NCBI GenBank assembly: GCA_023228285.1 | Contig: JALOBM010000008.1 | Location: forward strand, 1-50,484 | Length of the DNA: 50,484 bases | Direction of reading: 5' to 3' | From: Candidatus Cloacimonadota bacterium | GTDB lineage: Bacteria; Cloacimonadota; Cloacimonadia; Cloacimonadales; Cloacimonadaceae | In this document: positions 25,054 to 33,680 of the stretch, in pieces | Layout of the letters: every line of letters starts with the position of its first letter | How positions within the stretch are numbered: position 1 is the first letter of the stretch | Notes under the pieces: generated by a model | The model's input: only the letters and a program-made list of their open reading frames with translations | What the model was told of the DNA's origin: nothing | The model's database searches: none | Position numbers and translations under genes: made by a program

Positions 25054-28000
25054 ATGAAAGCTATTATAGGAACTATCCTGATTCTAATGTGTTCCACCAT
25101 CCTGATGGCGCAATGGCACATAGATGAAGGCTTCGAAGGGATTACTACTCTTCCTCAAGGCTGGAGCGTGTTTGACGACGGCGACGGTTTGACATGGAGA
25201 AATTTTGAACACGCCAACGCACACACAGGCAGCCGCGCTGCTTTTGTGGACAACTATCTGCCCAACCAGAACGCTGACTGGCTGATTACTCCCCAGATTA
25301 GCGTTAATGCGGGCGACAATCTCGAGTTTTACACACGCGCCTGGTATGGAACAGAGGACCTGAAGGTATATGTATCCACCACTCTGGCCCAGCCTGGTGC
25401 CATGAGCACACTGCTCCTGAATTTGAATGATCTGGGCAATTCCTATGAATACGCAGAAGTATCCTTGAGTAGCTATATTGGAATGAATATCTACATTGGT
25501 TTCTTCTGGGAATGCAGCACCTATGGTATCCTCTTGGACGATGTAAGGATAGGTCAGGAAATCGCCATAGATCCGGAGTTGAATCTTCCGGAATCCGTAT
25601 CGATGTTTCTCAGTGACTCCCTCACAATGGATTTCAGTGATTACATAACATGCTCAGACATCAGCATGGTAAGCTTGAGTTCTGAACCCAGCGACAATAT
25701 AGACGTAACAATCTCCGGTTTGAACGTACACTTAAGTTCAAACGATTTTGTGGGCAACGAAGCGTTGGTATTCACTCTGAACGACGGTTATACCGGTTTG
25801 ATCGCCATAGATACACTCGAGGTGATAGTATTGGAAGATCCAGCGGTTGATCTTTACTTCTCTGAGGTTATTTCCCCTCGTGTCATAGAATACCAGAACC
25901 TCCCCATGATCCCGGTAATAGAAGTAAGCAATGGCGGATGGACAGCCTTCAACGACTATATTGATGTAGATTTGGAGGTCTATTCCTCCGCCAATGAATT
26001 GCTGCACAGCGATGCTCTAAGCCATATGATGGAGCTCAGTCCCGGCGGTAGCGCCATCCTAAGCATGTCAAACAGCTTTATCCCTGCCGATGAAGAAGAA
26101 TTGCGCTTTGAGTTTACTATCGGTACTGAAGACTCGAACCCAGATAACAACGTCTTTGTAGCTTATACTACGATTGTTTACCGCTTCACCAGTGGAGGTC
26201 CGGACACCTTTGGTTACCGTTATCTGGACAGCAATGATCCCTTGGGACCAGACTACGACTGGATTGAGATTAGCGAAACCGGAGCTTCATCCATTATGTT
26301 CGGTGTAAACTCTTTTTCCGGAGATGATAACTTCAGTGAAGCTGTACCCCTGGGCTTCAGCTTCCCATTTTATGGTGAGAACTTCACAACCGCTTACATC
26401 GATATCAATGGTGAGATCCTTTTAGCACCCAACAACTGGCAAACTGAATACCCAGATGACGGATGGGACAGTGACGGCAACATGTTCAACTATATGTATC
26501 CCATTCCAGGTTACGTTCAGATGCCGGCGTTGATTGCCGTATATTGGGATGATCTGGAAGCCGATGAAGGTGTGGGCAACGTCTTTTTTGAAACTTTTGG
26601 TACTGCGCCCAACCGCTATACCGTGGTGCAATGGAACAACCTTAGATTCCGCGCTGGTAGCGGAGCTGAAGAACTCTTGAAATTCCAGGTAATCTTGCAC
26701 GAGAACGGTGAAATCAAGATGCAGTATCACACTGTTGCCACTGGACAGACAGGTGCCAGCATTCCGCATGACTTTGGAGCCAGTTCCACCGTTGCCATCC
26801 AAAATCGAGCTGCCAACAGCGGTCTTCCATACCTCCGAGAGATCGTGCAAGACAACACCTATATGGGTGTGGAACCTGCTGGTAACTTGCTTCACGACGG
26901 CTTGGCCATCGTCTTTTACTCCGGTGAGGATGATCAAGACCCCATCATAACTCACAAAGCCAAAGGCAATACCTTCATGCAACATCAGGAACTGATTGCC
27001 ACCATCATAGATATGACTGCTCCTATCAATGCCGAAATGCACTACAATACCGGCGAAGGCTGGACAAGTGTAGAAGCAGACACTGTGATTGGCAGTGAAT
27101 ACTATTTCAACATCATGAATATCCCCCTGGGCAGCACAGTATCCTATTACTTTGAAGCTACGGATGGCGTGGGAAATACTTCCACCCTGCCTGTAGAAGC
27201 CCCCGGCCAATGCTACAGCTTTAAAGTCCTGCCTACGGCTGATTCAAAGGTGCTGATAGCCTACAGCGGCACACAGGATTATAACCGCATCGAGCTGCCG
27301 ATATATGAAAACCTGCTTACAGAATTGAACATCGATTACGATATCTACAATTGGGAAGAATATTCAAACTACGAGATACCGGATTCATACCAGGGAATTA
27401 TAGCTTATGCCAACACAGGGTCAGCAAATGAGAAAATGCACTACTTCGCCACTCAGCTCAGCAGCTATCTGGATAGCGGCACAGATCAGGATCCCCGCAA
27501 TCTCTGGTTTGCTTCAGACGGCTTAGCTTCTTCCCAACATGCCCACCCGAATTCCAGCAGCATCAGGCGTTTGATGAGTGGATATTTCCGCACATCCTAT
27601 GTGGCTTCTGGTTTTGGAGGAGGCACAAATGGCCTGGGCGGTCCAGACAGTTATACCTATGTGAGCGGAACCATTCTGGCTTTGCCTGGTACTCCTGTGG
27701 GAACCGTGGACATGGAATACCCGGTTTATGCGAATTCTCCAGATTGCATCTTCCCCAATGATGCAGCCGGTGATCCCTATTATAACTCAGTTCCTTATCC
27801 CGAAATCGGCGCAGAATACATTTATGCTTTTGAAGACGGACCTATCGGCGGCCAAGCCTATCTTTATCACGGAATAGCCGCAACTGCCGTAGAAACTCCC
27901 TCTTTTAGAACCCTGTATTTTAGCTTCGACTTCTCCCAGCTCAGCAATCCCAATCACCGCATGGAATGGATTCAAGACCTGATGAACTGGTGGGATATCA

Positions 28001-28314
28001 GCACTTCGGCTATTGGCGATGCCAACAGTCCGGTGATATCCGCCGGTATCACCAATGTGTATCCAAATCCTTTTAATCCTACTACAAATATTGCATTCAC
28101 TCTTTCTGATCCCGGAGATGTACGCGTAGAAATATATAACATCAAGGGGCAGAAAGTAAAAGTACTGATGAACGAGAATAAGAACGCAGGCATGCACACC
28201 GTGGTTTGGGATGGCACAGATGACAATAAAAAGGGTGTAGCAAGTGGAGTGTACTACGTCCGTTTCAGCAGTCATCAAACTACTCAGATCCGAAAACTAA
28301 CTATGATCAAATAA
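25054..28314 (+). CDS. Large exported protein with choice-of-anchor-like domain and type IX-style C-terminal sorting domain
   Basis: An exported surface or secreted protein of 1086 residues, function unknown. A signal peptide (MKAIIGTILILMCSTILMAQ) is followed by a choice-of-anchor J/MAM-like domain to about residue 170 (FEGITTLPQGWSVFDDGDG; NADWLITPQ; GILLDDVRIG). Then come Ig-like stretches, a FPFYG...IDINGEI beta domain near 440-620, a HKAKGNTF Fn3-like part and a region 735-985 that I cannot name. The C-terminus is a complete FlgD-like Por sorting domain (VYPNPFNPTTNIAFTL, GDVRVEIYNIKGQKV, VVWDGTD, GVASGVYYVRF). This implies outer-membrane translocation by a type IX-like secretion apparatus, none of which is encoded here. 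Gap to the next gene is nine bases. Confidence 0.85.
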   Translation: MKAIIGTILILMCSTILMAQWHIDEGFEGITTLPQGWSVFDDGDGLTWRNFEHANAHTGSRAAFVDNYLPNQNADWLITPQISVNAGDNLEFYTRAWYGTEDLKVYVSTTLAQPGAMSTLLLNLNDLGNSYEYAEVSLSSYIGMNIYIGFFWECSTYGILLDDVRIGQEIAIDPELNLPESVSMFLSDSLTMDFSDYITCSDISMVSLSSEPSDNIDVTISGLNVHLSSNDFVGNEALVFTLNDGYTGLIAIDTLEVIVLEDPAVDLYFSEVISPRVIEYQNLPMIPVIEVSNGGWTAFNDYIDVDLEVYSSANELLHSDALSHMMELSPGGSAILSMSNSFIPADEEELRFEFTIGTEDSNPDNNVFVAYTTIVYRFTSGGPDTFGYRYLDSNDPLGPDYDWIEISETGASSIMFGVNSFSGDDNFSEAVPLGFSFPFYGENFTTAYIDINGEILLAPNNWQTEYPDDGWDSDGNMFNYMYPIPGYVQMPALIAVYWDDLEADEGVGNVFFETFGTAPNRYTVVQWNNLRFRAGSGAEELLKFQVILHENGEIKMQYHTVATGQTGASIPHDFGASSTVAIQNRAANSGLPYLREIVQDNTYMGVEPAGNLLHDGLAIVFYSGEDDQDPIITHKAKGNTFMQHQELIATIIDMTAPINAEMHYNTGEGWTSVEADTVIGSEYYFNIMNIPLGSTVSYYFEATDGVGNTSTLPVEAPGQCYSFKVLPTADSKVLIAYSGTQDYNRIELPIYENLLTELNIDYDIYNWEEYSNYEIPDSYQGIIAYANTGSANEKMHYFATQLSSYLDSGTDQDPRNLWFASDGLASSQHAHPNSSSIRRLMSGYFRTSYVASGFGGGTNGLGGPDSYTYVSGTILALPGTPVGTVDMEYPVYANSPDCIFPNDAAGDPYYNSVPYPEIGAEYIYAFEDGPIGGQAYLYHGIAATAVETPSFRTLYFSFDFSQLSNPNHRMEWIQDLMNWWDISTSAIGDANSPVISAGITNVYPNPFNPTTNIAFTLSDPGDVRVEIYNIKGQKVKVLMNENKNAGMHTVVWDGTDDNKKGVASGVYYVRFSSHQTTQIRKLTMIK

Positions 28315-28323
28315 GGGGACAAC

Positions 28324-29994
28324 ATGCAAAAGACAATTATACTGATCCTGGGCTTTGCCTTAAGCCTGTCCTTCCTCTGTGCCGGAGATTATATAATCGG
28401 CACTGATGACGACACTCAAAACAAAGTGCCGTTATATGGTTATGCGAATTACGGTTGGAGCAAATTCTTCTACAAAGCAGATGAATTGCAAGCTGCCGGA
28501 TTCACCACACAACAGACTATCGAAAGAATCGCCTTCTACGTGGATAATGAGAAGACAAACTACATAACCGACAGCCAGAAGGTTTACATGGGCGTTTACT
28601 ACGATGACCAATATTCAAATGGTAATTACCAAAACCCCGCATACCATACTCTGGTATATGACGGGACAGTATCCTGGAACGGCCCCGGCTGGCAGGAAAT
28701 TACTCTTCAAACACCCTATACCTTTAATCCCGCAAATGGTTGGCATCTGGAAATCCTGTGGGAAGATCGTGATGGAGTAAAAGTATCCGGCCCACCAAGT
28801 TTCCGCACTACCGAAACTTCATTCTATAGTGCTGTGTACAAGAACGGTACTTCTTTCTCTACCAGCAGCGGAACCCGCAAGCGGGATTATCGCCCTAATA
28901 TCTGGCTAATGAGCACTCCCGATGCCCCGCCACCTCCTGCCACAGCAATTATACCCGCAGACGCGGCCATAGACGTCCCCATCGATACCATGCTGAAATG
29001 GGAACACAATGGCGGAATGCCCACTGGATATATGCTCTGGTTTGGCACAGACAATCCTCCCTCAAACATCATCAACGCCCAGAGTGTGAGCGAAACCAGA
29101 TACACACTGCCTGATAGACTGAACTATGATACTCAGTACTACTGGAGAGTGATACCGCAAAACGATATTGCTCCGGCTATCAACTGCCCGGTATGGTCGT
29201 TCACCACAGAAGCTGATCCGGCAATAGTGCTATACCCTCACTTGGAAACATTCGACGGGGATTTTCCACCTGTGGGTTGGACTCACTACGCTGGTACATT
29301 GAGCGATCCCATCACGTTTGGAACTCTGAACGGCAGCCAATGGGATAGCGATGACTGGCTAAACTATTCCGGAACCGATAAAGCCGCCAGGATAAACATC
29401 TGGGGGTCTGTCAGCGGATATTTGGTATCACCGATGTTCAACATCCCCTCAGAAAACTATGTGATGAAGATAGACGCTGCGATACTAAGATATGGTCAGA
29501 CTCCCGAAGGAACTCCCCCAAATTACAGCGCTACAGACGATCAGTTTGCTATCTTGATCGGAGATGGATTCACCTGGGAAATGGCAGATATTGTAAGGGA
29601 GTACAATAACACTGGTTCAGAATATGTGCTGAACAATATCCCAATGGCCGGCGAGACCATCTCTATTTCTCTGGCAGAACATACTGGTCATATTCGCATC
29701 GCCTTTTTTGCCGGTTCACAGATAAACAACGACGATAACGATTATATGCTGAACAATTTCTGGATCGGTGACGCAGATTATAGCTATCCAACCCCCGAAG
29801 TTCAGATCGTGAAAGACGCAATTACCGGCGCTCCGCATCTGAGCTGGAATCCCATCCCTTATGCACGCAAATATAACATATACAAAACTAACGATCCAAG
29901 TATGGATTACACTCATTTCAAAAGTATCAGCGGAACGTCTTATGTGGCGGATCCGGCGGAAAGCAAAGCATTTTTCAAAATCACGGCAGAGTAG
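28324..29994 (+). CDS. Exported beta-rich protein without sorting domain
   Basis: A 556-residue exported protein of unknown function, cotranscribed with the preceding gene (nine-base gap). A signal peptide (MQKTIILILGFALSLSFLCA) is followed by a domain that looks like a carbohydrate-binding or jelly-roll module (YGYANYGWSKFFYKADEL; GWHLEILWEDRDG), an Fn3-like domain near residues 200-295 (ATAIIPADAAIDVPIDTMLKW; TQYYWRVIP), and a choice-of-anchor J-like domain (HLETFDGDFPPVGWT; IAFFAGSQIN). It ends in an Fn3-like strand set (PHLSWNPIPYARKYNIYKT). Unlike its neighbour it has no YPNPFNPTT-type tail, so it is probably periplasmic or held by the partner. The identity of the ligand is not predictable. 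Confidence 0.78.
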   Translation: MQKTIILILGFALSLSFLCAGDYIIGTDDDTQNKVPLYGYANYGWSKFFYKADELQAAGFTTQQTIERIAFYVDNEKTNYITDSQKVYMGVYYDDQYSNGNYQNPAYHTLVYDGTVSWNGPGWQEITLQTPYTFNPANGWHLEILWEDRDGVKVSGPPSFRTTETSFYSAVYKNGTSFSTSSGTRKRDYRPNIWLMSTPDAPPPPATAIIPADAAIDVPIDTMLKWEHNGGMPTGYMLWFGTDNPPSNIINAQSVSETRYTLPDRLNYDTQYYWRVIPQNDIAPAINCPVWSFTTEADPAIVLYPHLETFDGDFPPVGWTHYAGTLSDPITFGTLNGSQWDSDDWLNYSGTDKAARINIWGSVSGYLVSPMFNIPSENYVMKIDAAILRYGQTPEGTPPNYSATDDQFAILIGDGFTWEMADIVREYNNTGSEYVLNNIPMAGETISISLAEHTGHIRIAFFAGSQINNDDNDYMLNNFWIGDADYSYPTPEVQIVKDAITGAPHLSWNPIPYARKYNIYKTNDPSMDYTHFKSISGTSYVADPAESKAFFKITAE

Positions 29995-30045
29995 GATTTT
30001 CACTCTGATGCTTCTCTAATATTCGAAATTCTGTTATCGCACATT

Positions 30046-30070
30046 ACGAGGCGCTCGCACAGCGCCTCGT
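30046..30070 (+). terminator. Hairpin after the exported-protein genes
   Basis: A perfect ten-pair stem ACGAGGCGCT / AGCGCCTCGT with a five-base loop, 51 bases after the stop at 29994, followed by TCTTCTAG. A GC-rich stem with a short pyrimidine-rich tail makes it a good terminator candidate. Confidence 0.75.
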
Positions 30071-30176
30071 TCTTCTAGTCATATAGCCCAAGCCCTTTTC
30101 AACCCGTTTTTCCCCTTGACCTAAAAGGGACACATGCAAAAGCTGGATTTATAAGAATGAATACTAGGAGTAAGAA

Positions 30177-30458
30177 ATGTTGAAGACGAATGAGTATTTC
30201 GAAGGAAAGGTAAAGTCAATTGCTTTAAACAACAGTCTGGGCAATTCCACCATCGGCGTGATGGACATCGGAGAGTATGAATTCGGAACCTCCACCATCG
30301 AATACATGACGGTTATCAGCGGTACCTTGATTGTGAAACTTCCGGGTGCCAGCAATTGGAAAGAATACACTCCAAACGAGACCTTTATCGTGGCAGCCAA
30401 TCAAAAATTCCAACTGAAAGTAAAAGATCAAACTGCATATCTCTGCCGCTACGAATAA
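30177..30458 (+). CDS. ppnP: Pyrimidine/purine nucleoside phosphorylase PpnP
   Basis: Small cupin of 93 residues, the family first called DUF1255/YaiE, which phosphorolyses purine and pyrimidine nucleosides to free base and ribose 1-phosphate in the cytosol. The length equals that of E. coli PpnP (94), and the pattern matches along the chain: MLKTNEYFEGKVKSIALNN, STIGVMDIGEYEFGT, EYMTVISGTLIVKLPG and FIVAANQKFQLKVKDQTAYLC. TAGGAG lies ten bases upstream of the ATG. It stands alone between two hairpins and so is a single-gene unit. It may work with cytidine deaminase (42170-42553) in nucleoside salvage. Confidence 0.93.
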   Translation: MLKTNEYFEGKVKSIALNNSLGNSTIGVMDIGEYEFGTSTIEYMTVISGTLIVKLPGASNWKEYTPNETFIVAANQKFQLKVKDQTAYLCRYE

Positions 30459-30479
30459 AGCATTATTCACAGATACTGT

Positions 30480-30507
30480 AACCTGGGGCCAAAGTCTCGG
30501 GTTTTTT
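30480..30507 (+). terminator. Rho-independent terminator of ppnP
   Basis: AACCTGGGG / TCTCGGGTT pairs with several G-T pairs around a CCAAAG loop, followed by TTTTTTAT. It lies 22 bases after the ppnP stop. Confidence 0.8.
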
Positions 30508-30567
30508 ATATTCAGAAAGGCAAATGCTACAAAGCCTCAGACATCTCCCCTTGTAGATGAACTCGTA

Positions 30568-30634
30568 CCGATCGGGATATAAAGCTGTTATTATCGAGTG
30601 AGCACCCGATGATAACTGGATAATATCAGCTTTA
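30568..30634 (-). repeat. Intergenic repeat element, copy B, with long inverted repeat
   Basis: Bases 30568-30627, read on the minus strand, align to copy A at 13919-13978. Within it, 30587-30600 and 30603-30616 form an almost perfect 14-pair inverted repeat (GTTATTATCGAGTG / CACCCGATGATAAC), and TAAAGCTG (30580-30587) pairs with CAGCTTTA (30627-30634) outside it. It lies between the converging ppnP and the minus-strand gene run. Nothing else is seen in 30508-30706. Confidence 0.6.
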
Positions 30635-30706
30635 TCTCTCCTTAAGCTACAGGGAATGCCCGGAGAAAGCGCCAGGATTCATCTACAGAGTACTTGGAAC
30701 TATATA

Positions 30707-30904
30707 CTACTTAGCGCGAAGGGCATCCAGCAATTTAGTAAGGGTCGCATCCGGATTTTCCACACTTAGAACGCGTTTATCCCCGTTGTCGAAGGTGATC
30801 ACAATCTCTCCCAGAGCCTTGGTGACTTCCCTTATTTTGCTGATCACGATGTAGTTTCTGCCCAAATGTTCGTCTTTGTATTCAAATATCATCAGTTGAT
30901 CCAA
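30707..30904 (-). CDS. Small conserved-looking hypothetical protein
   Basis: A 65-residue reading frame, the last gene of the long minus-strand run, starting five bases after the stop of the split-barrel gene. I do not recognise the family. The content is that of a small soluble beta-strand protein: MIFEYKDEHLGRNYIVISK, then GEIVITFDNGDKRVLSVENPD and a short helix DATLTKLLDALRAK. The start could be TTG at 30904 or ATG at 30892 (61 residues); neither has a strong ribosome-binding site, which suggests coupling to the upstream gene. There is no signal peptide and no cysteine. The codon-like composition and tight packing argue that it is real. Confidence 0.62.
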   Translation of the reverse strand: MDQLMIFEYKDEHLGRNYIVISKIREVTKALGEIVITFDNGDKRVLSVENPDATLTKLLDALRAK

Positions 30905-30909
30905 TCTAC

Positions 30910-31353
30910 TCAGTAGCGCTTTAGAGTGCAGCTTTGACAGTAAGTTTCTCCGGGACGGAGGTATTCTGCATAATCCGGATCGAACTCGATGAGGGTGAAA
31001 TCCGGATCATCATAGCCATTGAAGTATTCGTCAAAGAAATAGCAGCGCTCTGAAGCTTCTGCCTTGAGCGCTGCATTATTTACAATCGAAGCGCGTCCCT
31101 TCAGACGAATATAGCCGGTATGGCCATCTTCACTCAAAGGTACGCATACTTCCACCAGTTTGTTGCTTTGGATCTGAGCGACCTTGGAATCTCCTGTGAA
31201 AGTAGCTAAGAAATAGCGGTCTTCCATGGTGAATAGAACCACAGGGCGTACTCTGGGCTGTTGTTTATCGCAGGTTGCCAGGTACACATATTGGTTTTGC
31301 CGGATCCATGCCATTATTTCTTGTTGCAGGGCAGATTCGTTGGTTCGAGCCAT
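30910..31353 (-). CDS. Pyridoxamine 5'-phosphate oxidase-like split-barrel protein
   Basis: A 147-residue protein of the FMN-binding split-barrel superfamily (PNPOx-like, general stress protein type). Typical features are YLATCDKQQPRVRPVVLFT at the start of the barrel, DRYFLATFTGDSKVAQIQSN, and VCVPLSEDGHTGYIRLKGRAS. Such proteins bind FMN, F420 or heme; the ligand is not decided by sequence. The C-terminus has CQSC (GETYCQSCTLKRY), a cysteine pair that may bind a metal and is not part of the core fold. It lies 11 bases after the cyclophilin gene on the same strand. Confidence 0.85.
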   Translation of the reverse strand: MARTNESALQQEIMAWIRQNQYVYLATCDKQQPRVRPVVLFTMEDRYFLATFTGDSKVAQIQSNKLVEVCVPLSEDGHTGYIRLKGRASIVNNAALKAEASERCYFFDEYFNGYDDPDFTLIEFDPDYAEYLRPGETYCQSCTLKRY

Positions 31354-31364
31354 AATGTTTTCCT

Positions 31365-32225
31365 TTATTTGGGGAATACTACTCCGTTGATAAAGGCCTG
31401 GTTTTCTTCCAGAGGATTGTCTCGGCTGTCTCTCTTCAAGTTTTCGATGGTATGCACGATGTTCATGCCTCCGATAACCTTGCCAAATACAGTGTGTTTA
31501 CCGTTCAACCGGGGAGTGCCGTCCTTTTTGGTTACGATAAAGAACTGGCTTCCATTGGTATTGGGACCGCTGTTTGCCATGGCGATGGTGCCGTAGTCCG
31601 CTGATGCTTTCAATACTTTGGAATAGATCTTTTCTTCCACTCTGCCCAGTTCTTTGTAGTACTCAACCGGATGAGCCATGATGGGATCCAATGCTTGAGC
31701 TTTCTGACATGCTTTTACGATCTCTGCCAATTCGGGATTGGGGGTGCGGTTCTTTTGCATGTGAGGCACGATAATCTGAGTCCAGATCGTTTCGGCTTGA
31801 TCTGTAGTGGTGATGGCGCCGGTAAGTTCCACGCCTTCGCCATAACATTCGTCTTCAAACATGTATCCGGGACCGCCCTGACCATCGTTCATCCGGTTAT
31901 CGTCCTTGGTATTGGGATCTCCGCCTTGAATCATGAAATCCGGAATCACGCGGTGGAAGTATGTGCCGGTATAGAATCCTTCCCGTCCCAGCTTCACGAA
32001 GTTTTCAACCGTTTTGGGAGCTATATCCGGCCACAGTTCAAGTTCGATCATTCCATAAGATGTTTGCAGGTTTACTTTTAGAGTGTTTTTCGGGGTTTCA
32101 ATCACAGGTGTCTCCTTTGTGGTATCATTTGCTTGATCTCTGTTTTGAGTATAAAGCATAGTGAGTCCCAACACCAGAATCACAGGAATCAGGATCAGCG
32201 CGAGGTAGTTTCGCTTAAATGTCAT
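31365..32225 (-). CDS. Membrane-anchored cyclophilin-type peptidyl-prolyl isomerase
   Basis: Isomerase helping proteins fold at Xaa-Pro bonds, here on the outer face of the inner membrane. An N-terminal hydrophobic anchor (YLALILIPVILVLGLTML) with a Lys/Arg start and no clear cleavage site is followed by a short polar linker and a cyclophilin domain: LELWPDIAPKTVENFV, FHRVIPDFMIQGGDP, then AMANSGPNTNGSQFFI and LNGKHTVFGKVIGG. Between EDE (near residue 123) and YGTIAMANSG there is an insertion of roughly 80 residues (ITTTDQAETIWTQIIVPHMQ and a helical stretch) absent from minimal cyclophilins. The catalytic Arg (FHR) and Phe (QFF) are present. It is close-packed between the LpxH-like and split-barrel genes. 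Confidence 0.9.
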   Translation of the reverse strand: MTFKRNYLALILIPVILVLGLTMLYTQNRDQANDTTKETPVIETPKNTLKVNLQTSYGMIELELWPDIAPKTVENFVKLGREGFYTGTYFHRVIPDFMIQGGDPNTKDDNRMNDGQGGPGYMFEDECYGEGVELTGAITTTDQAETIWTQIIVPHMQKNRTPNPELAEIVKACQKAQALDPIMAHPVEYYKELGRVEEKIYSKVLKASADYGTIAMANSGPNTNGSQFFIVTKKDGTPRLNGKHTVFGKVIGGMNIVHTIENLKRDSRDNPLEENQAFINGVVFPK

Positions 32226-32227
32226 GC

Positions 32228-32974
32228 TTAGTCTCCTTTTATCATATTAAACTGCTTTAGTTCTATCTTGCCGGAGATGATCTCCACAAAACTGTGGTGT
32301 TTGATCCAGTCTCCGCTGTTTACGTAGTATCCGCCATCGATCTCCTTAAAGAGAGGGTCGTGGCTGTGCCCCATCACCACATAGTCCGCCTTTTTAAGCA
32401 GGATCAGCTCTTTTGCGTAGCTTTCCAAACCGAAGTTTTTCAGTTTCCGCAAGGAGACGGGATCCTTGCGCGCTCTGCTGCTGCGGGACAATCTACTGCC
32501 CAATCCCAAGGCAAGATCAGGGTGCAGCCAGCCAAACATCCGCTTCATCAAAGGTAATCTGATCACGCGGCGGAAGAGCTTGTAACGCATATCATTCACA
32601 GTATGAGTATCACCATGACAGATGTGGATCTTTTTACCGTCACTTTCCAAAGAAAATGATTCATCCACCAATTCCACATTCAGATACTCAGGCAGAAAAT
32701 CGGCAAACCAAAAATCGTGATTTCCGCTAATCTGAACTATGCGGCAACCGGAGCAGGAGAGTTCGTAAAGCTTTACCAATATCGGAAAATACTGTTTGAT
32801 GATGCAGTACTTCCAATCGTACCAAAGGTCAAAGACATCTCCGTTTAATACCAATAAATCGTATTTACCCTGGGCTTGATCCAGAAAATCCAGCACTATA
32901 CGGCTGTTTTCCACATCATCAACAGTGGGAGGTGTGAATTTGAAATGGAGATCTGAGATCACGCAGATATTCAT
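32228..32974 (-). CDS. UDP-2,3-diacylglucosamine diphosphatase-like metallophosphoesterase
   Basis: Calcineurin-fold phosphoesterase of the LpxH type, which cleaves UDP-2,3-diacylglucosamine to lipid X in lipid A synthesis. All metal motifs are present: SDLHF near the start, NGDVFDLWYDW, SGNHDFWFADF, CHGDTH and MGHSHDP. These NGDVFDLW and NHDFWF forms are the ones characteristic of LpxH and its relatives. The 248 residues are of normal length, and the cytosolic side of the inner membrane would be its place. It sits apart from the lpxD-lpxC/fabZ-lpxA run at 43.9-47.1 kb. It could instead act on another nucleotide-lipid, so I leave the symbol empty. Confidence 0.85.
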   Translation of the reverse strand: MNICVISDLHFKFTPPTVDDVENSRIVLDFLDQAQGKYDLLVLNGDVFDLWYDWKYCIIKQYFPILVKLYELSCSGCRIVQISGNHDFWFADFLPEYLNVELVDESFSLESDGKKIHICHGDTHTVNDMRYKLFRRVIRLPLMKRMFGWLHPDLALGLGSRLSRSSRARKDPVSLRKLKNFGLESYAKELILLKKADYVVMGHSHDPLFKEIDGGYYVNSGDWIKHHSFVEIISGKIELKQFNMIKGD

Positions 32975-32975
32975 G

Positions 32976-33668
32976 TCACTTTACCATGATGTAGTGGATT
33001 ATGTTCAAGCCAAAGCTGAGTGCTATTTCCCGTAAATCATCGGGATCGCCATGAGTATCGGGATCCGCCCAGCCATCGCTGATATTGGTTTCATAAGTGT
33101 AAAGCATCATCATGCGTCCGTAATCGTCGAACATGGCAAAAGCTTGCGGTGGATTATCATCGTGTTCGTGAATCTTCGGTAATCCACCAGAAAAATCGAA
33201 ATAGGAATTGAAAAGGGGATGGCTCGCATCCAGTTCAATAAGCTCACGTTCGGGAAAGACGCGTTTAATCTCCCGGCGGAATGCGCTGTCCATACCATAA
33301 TCATCATCAGCATATAGAAAACCTCCGCGCAGCATCCAGCTTCTCAGGTTTGCTATCTCTATATCGCTGAAACGGATGTTTCCGTGACCGGTGAGGTACA
33401 CAAAAGGATAGTCAAAGAGCTTGGTATCGTCGGCTTTCACAATGTTTTGGTCGATGGGTATGTTGGAGTGAAGATGCTTATTTACAAATCTGGTGAGATT
33501 TGGCAGCACTTCAGGATCGTTGTACCAATCTCCCCCCCCATCATACTGCAGACGGGCAAAGCTTGTCTTGATGGGACTCTCCACCACAGCCAGGATATAG
33601 CTGGAGATAGCCATAATAAGTATAATCAACGCAAATCTGGCGGTTGTATGGTGGGGAAAAGAATGCAT
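32976..33668 (-). CDS. DUF4159 domain protein
   Basis: A 230-residue protein with an N-terminal membrane segment (RFALIILIMAISSYILAVV) and then a DUF4159 domain. Recognisable stretches are ARLQYDGGGDWYNDPEVLPNL, YPFVYLTGHGNIRFSD, LRSWMLRGGFLYADDDYG, FREIKRVFPERELIELDASHPLF and ISDGWADPDTHGDP. Family members look like glutamine-amidotransferase-fold or von Willebrand-associated proteins in MoxR-type gene clusters; the activity is unknown. The domain is probably periplasmic here. Its stop is one base before the LpxH-like gene's start, and the upstream neighbour is the propeller-like membrane protein, suggesting a shared envelope function. Confidence 0.82.
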   Translation of the reverse strand: MHSFPHHTTARFALIILIMAISSYILAVVESPIKTSFARLQYDGGGDWYNDPEVLPNLTRFVNKHLHSNIPIDQNIVKADDTKLFDYPFVYLTGHGNIRFSDIEIANLRSWMLRGGFLYADDDYGMDSAFRREIKRVFPERELIELDASHPLFNSYFDFSGGLPKIHEHDDNPPQAFAMFDDYGRMMMLYTYETNISDGWADPDTHGDPDDLREIALSFGLNIIHYIMVK

Positions 33669-33680
33669 CTTGATTTACCT

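Noticed and set aside
26422..27210. Open frame of 262 codons on the minus strand inside the large exported-protein gene
   Set aside because: Antisense to a gene with a signal peptide and sorting domain; no domain seen and no ribosome-binding site.
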